Assembly (NCBI GenBank): GCA_964020155.1
Contig: OZ026554.1
Coordinates: 4,600,327-4,664,326, forward strand
Direction of reading: 5' to 3'
DNA: 64,000 bases
Source: Chondrilla cf. caribensis
Lineage: Eukaryota > Porifera > Demospongiae > Chondrillida > Chondrillidae
How positions within the stretch are numbered: the stretch's first letter is position 1; each line of letters opens with the position of its first letter. The position numbers and the translations under genes are program-made. This document shows, piece after piece, positions 57,623-64,000 of this stretch. Below the pieces are notes generated by a model, which searched no databases, was not told where the DNA came from, and was given only the letters and a program-made list of their open reading frames with translations.

Positions 57623-60263
57623 ACGTGCGTGTGTGTGTGTATGTGTGTAAATATGATATCCATTCATCTTAACTCCTCATCCATTTATTTCAGGTGTGTA
57701 CATTTCCTCCTGTTCACATAGTATGTAAACATATAGAGTGTTTGTGTGTGTAGGACATACATTATATGGATTATGTTTGTATAAACCCACCCATACCGTG
57801 CACTTATTAGATTTTTATTTGTATTTATATTCATAGCATGTTATCACCTGCAATTATCATTTCTCGTTTCTTTCCAGAGTGAGGTTAAATTCCCCACTGT
57901 AGTGTCTGCCGTTGAAGAGTATGTATCATTGTCCGAGGACCCACTGGTGCCAGCAGTGGAGCTGAGTGTTAGCGCCATGGAGAGTTCGATTTCACTACGG
58001 GATAATGACATACCACCGGGGTATACTGCCGCTGCCACCTTCCCTGTGAGTGAGCATATGAGGATGGGAATACAGTGGAACCTATATAGAAGGACACTCG
58101 AACAAAAGACACCATAGAAATTACCTCCCTACAAAGGACACTTTCTGAGGCACCAAAAATAGACTTTGCTGTAGTGTTAATAGTCTTTTCTGAAGAGTGG
58201 GCAACCTCTCTACAGTGGACAAATTAGCTGGTCCCAGTGTGTCCTTTATAGACATTCCAATGTATACACCTACACTTGGTTTACCTGATACCTGGTTAAT
58301 CCCATGCTTATGGTTCATCCAGCACCTAGCATATCCTAATGCCTCAATTATCCACACTTTGTGATTTCTCTTTACTGATTTACGGACAATGTATCCTGAT
58401 TTTCCTATCACATTAACCAGGTCCCCTATACAGATACCCATTCAGTACATACATACTTCAGGTGTATGTGTATTTATATCAGTCCAACTGCCAGTATGTA
58501 CCTTGAAGCATGCACCAAATCTGTACTTCTTACCAGAGATACTTGTTATCAGTACTGGCATCAACATCTTGAATGAGCTAGGACCTGATTCAAGTGTATC
58601 TGTTGGCAGAGATGTGTATGTACTGTCCAGGGTACTTCAAATACGTTGCACTGTACAAACACACGCACATGCATACACCATACACACACACACATGCGCA
58701 CATACACACACACTTCCACACCATGCAAATGTATTTATGAACTAAATTGTGTGTTAATGCACTACATTATATCCTTGTGAACTGTGTTATTGTGCAATCC
58801 AGCAAACATCTGGACTCAGACCATACATGTTGATGATGTTTGAACTGAATATCATCCTTTCCACAGTGCATTATGTGTCTGTGTTACTTATCCCCACTTT
58901 TCTGCTAACTTTGTATCATGTGTATCAGGGTGTGATCCAACCTCTGCCCAGTGTGAGAGCAAAGGTTAACCCTAAGAAAGGAGAGGACGGTTAGTTCATC
59001 TGTTTAACTACACTGAGTTTGTGTTAGAGGTGGGGTGGTCAATTGCATGTACCCTCTTCTGTGCTAAAACAGTGCTCAATAGTTAGATGGTATGCTTGCA
59101 ACTATGCATTCTTCTTCCATTATATCCTCAAGAATGCAAGTTTGTCCCCCTACCTGGGGCCCTGACCCTGTCCCCCTACCCGGGATCCTCACTCTGTCCC
59201 CCTACCTGGGGCCCTCACCCTGTCCCCCTACCTGGGGCCCTCACCCTGTCCCCCTACCTGGGGCCCTCACCCTGTCCCCCTACCTGGGGCCCTCACTCTG
59301 CCCCCCTACCCGGGATCCTCACCCTGTCCCCCTACCCGGGATCCTCACTCTGTCCCCCTACCTGGGATCCTCACTCTGTCCCCCTACCTGGGATCCTCAC
59401 TCTGTCCCCCTACCTGGGATCCTCACTCTGTCCCCCTACCTGGGATCCTCACTCTGTCCCCCTACCCAGGATCCTCACTCTGTCCCCCTACCTGGGATCC
59501 TCACTCTGTCCCCCTACCTGGGATCCTCACTCTGTCCCCCTACCTGGGATCCTCACCCTGTCCCCCTACCAGGGGCCCTCACCCTGTCCCCCTACCCGGG
59601 ATCCTCACTCTGTCCCCCTACCTGGGATCCTCACTCTGTCCCCCTACTACCGGGGCCCTCACTCTGTCCCCTACCTGGCGCCCTACCTGGGTCCCTTACC
59701 CTGCATGTATAATATTTATACGAATACATTTACACACACATACACACATCATGACATCTATGTATACCTGCATGTTCGATGATATCACAGCCAACAGAAT
59801 TAACATGATAAAGTTCTTTTTTCTCCCCAAATCACCGTTATCCTTGTGTAATGGGGTACCTGAGGTACCTTCTTGTAGCATTCATTTTGTCTAAGAATTC
59901 TAATCCAAACAGTCACTATTGCTTTCTACAGCTGACAGCCAAGAAGTTCCCTTTGACAGAGGCCTGGCGTGGGAGAGCTATGACGATAGAGATCGTGCAC
60001 GTTGGTCGACCCATCTTCACTACTACAAGGACCTTCACTGCTGTCATCCCAGGAACACCTGCCATTGCTGCTTCCATCGTGGGTTTGATTCCTTCGGTGT
60101 TGAGAGGGAGCTTTACGATTGTCGTGGAACTGGCCCTTGCTGTTGTTTATTGCTTATGTTTATGTACATTTTCTGCTGTTTATTCTGTTGTCCATGTTTG
60201 TTTGTGACTCTCTGTATTTGCTGTCTTGTCAGCTTGTATGATGAATACAATGATGATTACTAG
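56608..60263 (+). CDS. Membrane-anchored pseudo-SH2/PPxY protein, cluster copy F
   Basis: Exons 56608-56693, 56880-56996, 57364-57463, 57878-58045, 58929-58989 and 59932-60263 give 287 aa. It is the most diverged member: MTSDGLSQRE start; SH2-like WYFQDIS, AFLVTN (Arg again absent), FVVYT, VYVIEG, helix VVSAVEEYVSL and PLVPAV. The WW motif is PPGY rather than PPNY, followed by TAAATFP as in the others. Exon 6 has RWSTHLHYYKDLHCCHP, CHCCFH and GTGPCCC, then a helix of about 30 residues with many cysteines and the acidic tail DEYNDDY. Exon 2 and exon 5 keep the family sizes (117 and 61 nt). The exon 5 donor is GTTAGT. Introns carry a TG tract, a MITE and a GC-rich minisatellite. Confidence 0.78.
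57489..57640. repeat. (TG)n microsatellite at the exon 3 donor of copy F
   Basis: The TG tract, with periodic TTTG interruptions near 57558-57590, begins about 25 bp after the exon 3 donor at 57464. A TG-rich downstream tract can affect donor use; that is inference. Confidence 0.85.
58071..58264. mobile_element. Diverged MITE copy in intron 4 of copy F
   Basis: It starts TACAGTGGAACCTATATAGAAGGACA and ends TTTATAGACATTCCAATGTA. Interior phrases (AATTACCTCC, GACAAATTAGCTGG) match the 38099-38298 element in reverse orientation. Its terminal repeats have decayed. Confidence 0.65.
59147..59702. repeat. 26-bp GC-rich minisatellite in intron 5 of copy F, about 21 units
   Basis: The unit TCACTCTGTCCCCCTACCTG plus GGATCC or GGGCCC repeats head to tail. 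Being 26 bp, it shifts frame each unit; the long frames with SPYPGSSLCPP repeats arise because no unit contains a stop codon. The surrounding exons show it is intronic. Confidence 0.85.
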
Positions 60264-60506
60264 AACACAGTAAATGTAACTAGAGATGTTAACTATACTA
60301 CTGGGATCTGATGTACACATGTGTCTGAAATTTGACTATAATATACAAGGATGCCCCAGCCTCGGTAGAAAGAGTCCTTCAGTTGTACTATGTACAGCTA
60401 TATGGAGCTGTAGAGAGTATTGTATATTGTATGTATAGCTACTCCATGCAGTTTTGGTTTCCAATTTTGTGTAGTGGAATTGGAATTGCGTACAATAGCG
60501 GTTAAA
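60264..60506. promoter_or_regulatory. Short intergenic region upstream of CNOT10
   Basis: The stop of copy F and the CNOT10 start are 243 bp apart in the same direction, so this holds the F polyadenylation site and the CNOT10 promoter. No specific element was identified. Confidence 0.4.
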
Positions 60507-61639
60507 ATGGCCGATGGGCAAGTCTCTCCAGTCGAAAGCGAACTCTCTATAGCAGCCGAGCAGCACTTCAAAACTCAAAGCTACGAATCTTGCCTAACTA
60601 CACTGAATAAGCTTTGGGAACAGAGGAGAGACGATCCTAGAGTTCTCCACAACAAAGCGGTCGCTAGGTATTACTTATCCAATCTTACTCAAACAGACGA
60701 TTTCAGAAAAACACTACAGCAAGTCTCAGACCAGGTAAGTTCCGAAGTGTCTTCTTTTTGAATTAAATATCAAAGATAGGAGTTGTGTAGTTTTCGATTA
60801 GTACCTATTGGTAGATCATAATGAATATTGGATTGTAGAGGCATTGTACGAATATAGTACAATACCAGCAGAATATGTTTTCATACATGTGGTCTGTACA
60901 GTACAATTGGAAGTCGCACAGTACAGTACAATTGGAATACACACAATACAGTACAATTGCAATACACACAATACAGTACAATTGCAATACAGTACAATTG
61001 CAATACACACAATACAGTACAATTGCAATACACACAATACAGTACAAATGGAATACAGTACAATTGCAATACACACAATACAGTACAATTGCAATACACA
61101 CAATACAGTACAATTGCAATACAGTACAATTGCAATACACACAATACAGTACAATTGCAATACAGTACAATTGCAATACACACAATACAGTACAAATGGA
61201 ATACACACAAAGCTTAGCTTCTTTTCATCTTGACAATATACTTTCTGTTGCTCCTGCGAGGTAATAGGTCTAATATTATATGTATGTATCTCTGTACACT
61301 TAAATCCCTTGCACCTACGTATGGATAATATATTATATTGTACCTACATGCACGTTGCACACACTTATTTCTCTTACTTATCTGTCTTGTTTGACTCTGT
61401 ATTGCATACAGAGTCGAGTGGTGGAAGGAGGGACCTTTGAACATGCCGTTCTTCTGTACAACAAAGCTCTCATTCTTGTCAGAGTGAGTACCAGATCGGA
61501 CAACATGCTACACTCGTCATCTGGTGAGGTTGGGGTGTGTTTGTAGTCAACGTGATGTGTCTACTCTATTATTTAGTTACGGCAATCAACAAAGGCCATT
61601 GCCATACTTCAAGGACTGTTTGCTGTTGACTCTGCCCTT

Positions 61640-61673
<34 letters not shown>

Positions 61674-62202
61674 CGTGCGTGTGTTGTACGTACATCATTG
61701 TTTCCCAATTCTCCTTCACCTTCTCAGACAAGAACCTCTCTGTTCAAGTGTGCTTTCTCCTTGCAGAGCTCTACCTCACTACTTACCAGGTAACAACCAT
61801 GTATACATACAGTTACTGTAACCATGTTAACCCAACACATGCACTTGCTATCCTCTCAATAATCCAACATGTGTACTTTCTATCCCCTAGGTAACCCAAC
61901 ATTTTGTCCTTGCTATCTTCTTGATAATCTGACATGTTTGTTATCCTCTTGATAAACCAACTGTATGTACTGTACTTAATGTACATATGTTGTCATATCC
62001 ATGTGAATGAAGAAGGGGAACATGTTACTGATTGCAATGTACATTTGGGAACGTAAACTGTCAGTCCCTTATGAGATGCCACATTTGTTCATTGTACATT
62101 GTTGCACAGACCAGCAAGGCTAAGGGTCTCTTGCTGCACATGGAAAATAAGTTTTTTGAAGGCAACGTTCACTCATCAGGAGAAAAAGACAAGGTAAGGG
62201 AT

Positions 62203-62266
<64 letters not shown>

Positions 62267-64000
62267 TGTTGTGCGTGTTTCAGTACCTTGTGTGCTTTCA
62301 GGGTGCCGTACAGAATACCCTGTCCCAACCGTACACACAGAGAGAGGGTCCCACTCTCTCTATACACAGTTCTTACATACTTATAAGGTTGCCCCTTACT
62401 TGTAAGCCTTATTTACATTGGGAACATGTCTCATCCTGTACTGTAGACAAGTGCAAGCAAAGACTTCTTCTATGATGCTGCCCTAAAGGACAGAATGCAC
62501 CAGGTATACCTGTCTGCTCAAATACATCATACGTACCTATGTACACACTCTGTCCGTGAGTGAAAATATTGCAATGTTGACTTATACATACATACATACA
62601 TACATACATACTTATACATACATATATATAGTGCTATTTGCCAGTTATAATTTTGTAGTTATGTACATATATGTGTGTGTACATGCGTAGTTCAAAGCTT
62701 GGCTCCATCTTCTCAACAATGCTACAAAATCGTGTAAGAAAGAGATCAAGGTCCTCACAAGTACTGCTGGATATGTGAGTTATCATTCTCTTCCTGTTCT
62801 CCTTACTAAACTGTGTGTGGTTTAAGTACATACATGTGTACATATGTATGTATGTACGTGTGTACAGTTTGTGCAACACTTGTGTACATACGTACGTATG
62901 TATAATTTTACGTCTCCTATTGAGTGTTCTCAGATCTTCGTGCAATGTCAATAGTTCGCTGCTGATCAACTTACAGTATGTTTGACACCAGCCTGTGGTA
63001 GTAGCCTGTAGGACCTCAAACTCACGTCGAATAAAATTTCCATGCCAATCACCTCAACCACCTCTGCAACCTCCACTCTTATTGAATCGTTCTTAACTCT
63101 ACCATTTTCAACACATACGTACATAGACAACATCTGCTGTGTACCTCAAGGCTAACCTGGAGTTTCAGAGAATGAACCACAGGAAAGCAATGAAGGTCCT
63201 GGCCTCGGCCCCGAAGACTCCCATCCTGACTGAAGCCGGTGAATGCCTCCCTTCCTATTACTACAACAACCTCGGCTGCATCCACTTTCAAATGGGGAAG
63301 TACAGTCTCGCCTCGCACTACTTCAAGAAGGCTCTGGAGGAGAATGACATTGCTGTCAACGACTTCCCTCCTCAGGACAAAGGTGACCAGGTGTACTGAC
63401 AGTGTGTCAGGAGAACCCCTTTACTGTCCCCCTTCCGGGCCTAAAACTGCTCAAAAATGTTACACACACAAGGTCTCCACTACATGAAAAACCTGTTTAG
63501 TGTTTTAGTAGTTGGAGGGATGAGAGTTCTGTCCACTTTGACTCTATTGTGAATACACATATGTACATGCATAGCTGGCCTGCAGCTGTACAGTCCTACT
63601 CTATGCAGAAACTGCCCAAACTCTTTCCTCCATATAAATTGTTGCGCCATCTACTGCAATAAAAAATGGCAGATCTTGGCCTGGACAAAATACTTCTTAA
63701 TCTACATTGTAGCTCATGGTGATTGTGAATGGGTTTCTCCTGCTAGTTGACTACGTATGTATGTACCCACTTGTACCTATGTATAGCAATGATCAACAAT
63801 GCAGGTCTCATACTTTGTACATACCTGCTCTCTCCAACGTGCACTGTTCATTGTTGTGGCGTATATCTACTTGTGTGCACTGTCCTTCCCCTCGCCTGCA
63901 CCTACAGCAACCCCTCTCTCCGGGCGGCCTCTGGCTGTGCTGGGAGTGAACACCCGCCACACTCTCCTCTACAACATCGGACTGCAGCAACTGTTCCTTG
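60507..64000 (+). CDS. CNOT10: CCR4-NOT complex subunit 10, N-terminal part, runs off right edge
   Basis: TPR-repeat subunit of the CCR4-NOT deadenylase complex, which shortens mRNA poly(A) tails; in animals it works with CNOT11 on the CNOT1 N-terminus. Exons: 60507-60734, 61412-61483, 61577-61640, 61728-61789, 62110-62193, 62447-62503, 62691-62774, 63127-63382, 63908-64000 (open). Phases all fit, giving 333 codons so far. Recognisable segments: an N-terminal TPR (AAEQHFKTQSYESCLTTLNKL), AVLLYNKALILV, VCFLLAELYLTTYQ, LEFQRMNHRKAMKVL, GECLPSYYYNNLGCIHF, HYFKKALEENDIA and, in the last exon, LSGRPLAVLGVN and TLLYNIGLQQL. An upstream in-frame stop leaves ATG 60507 as the natural start of MADGQVSPVE. 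It is clearly a conserved single-copy gene. Confidence 0.9.
60895..61205. repeat. Minisatellite in CNOT10 intron 1
   Basis: Units CAGTACAATTGCAATA, alternating with and without ACACAATA (about 25- and 14-16-bp steps), repeat around 14 times. Open frames on both strands across it are repeat artefacts. Confidence 0.85.
62198..62265. repeat. (TG)n microsatellites in CNOT10 introns
   Basis: TG tract just after the exon 5 donor. A shorter one lies at 61641-61672, directly at the exon 3 donor, whose GT is the first TG-tract dinucleotide. Confidence 0.85.

Noticed and set aside
59087..59782. 231-codon frame with SPYPGSSLCPP-like repeats
   Set aside because: A 26-bp minisatellite inside intron 5 of cluster copy F with no stop codon in its unit; exons on both sides splice across it.
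60805..61264. Overlapping 80-141-codon frames on both strands with YCIVCIAIVL-type repeats
   Set aside because: Minisatellite in CNOT10 intron 1.
1..64000. CRISPR arrays, bacterial operons, tRNA or rRNA genes
   Set aside because: None were seen. The tandem repeats lack spacer structure and the genes are spliced nuclear genes.

Overview
The window is nuclear DNA of an animal. It has spliced genes with GT..AG introns, long intergenic stretches, many (TG)n microsatellites, satellites and transposon remnants. Two conserved single-copy genes are recognisable: a dolichol kinase and the CCR4-NOT subunit CNOT10. Somatomedin-B/adhesion-type 7TM receptors and SH2-like folds point to a metazoan. The overall look suggests an early-branching invertebrate, most likely a sponge, but that placement is an inference and no species can be named.

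Layout. Positions 1-198 hold the first exon of an unrecognised minus-strand gene. From 0.8 to 28.8 kb lies a minus-strand tandem array of intronless receptors, each with a signal peptide, a somatomedin-B domain, a Cys-rich ectodomain and a family-B-like 7TM. Six are intact (830-3049, 8120-10408, 14193-16478, 17659-19974, 23203-25470, 26570-28807) and two are broken (4421-4907, about 5838-6577). A ninth, frameshifted member lies apart at 39812-42074. The spacers are themselves duplicated. They carry a seven-copy 360-bp satellite, a LINE fragment and a second retroelement remnant. A 15-exon dolichol kinase gene (minus, 30440-36334) separates the array from its outlier.

From 37.3 to 60.3 kb there is a plus-strand cluster of six related six-exon genes (A-F) that I do not recognise as a named family. 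A is a broken copy, B has lost its C-terminus, and C, D, E and F are intact (295, 305, 305 and 287 aa). Each intact protein reads as: short acidic or charged N-terminus, an SH2-like domain, a conserved PPxY motif, a paired-cysteine segment, and one Cys-rich transmembrane helix close to the C-terminus. The residues that bind phosphotyrosine in canonical SH2 domains are replaced in every copy. This is the best candidate for an undescribed system: a lineage-expanded set of membrane-anchored pseudo-SH2/PPxY adaptors. CNOT10 (plus, from 60507) runs off the right edge.

Both families show recent local turnover: tandem duplication, mosaic paralogues, partial gene ends left in spacers, a small inversion, and transposon insertions whose empty sites survive in the paralogues. 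No functional link between receptors and pseudo-SH2 proteins is visible in the DNA; they are only interleaved.
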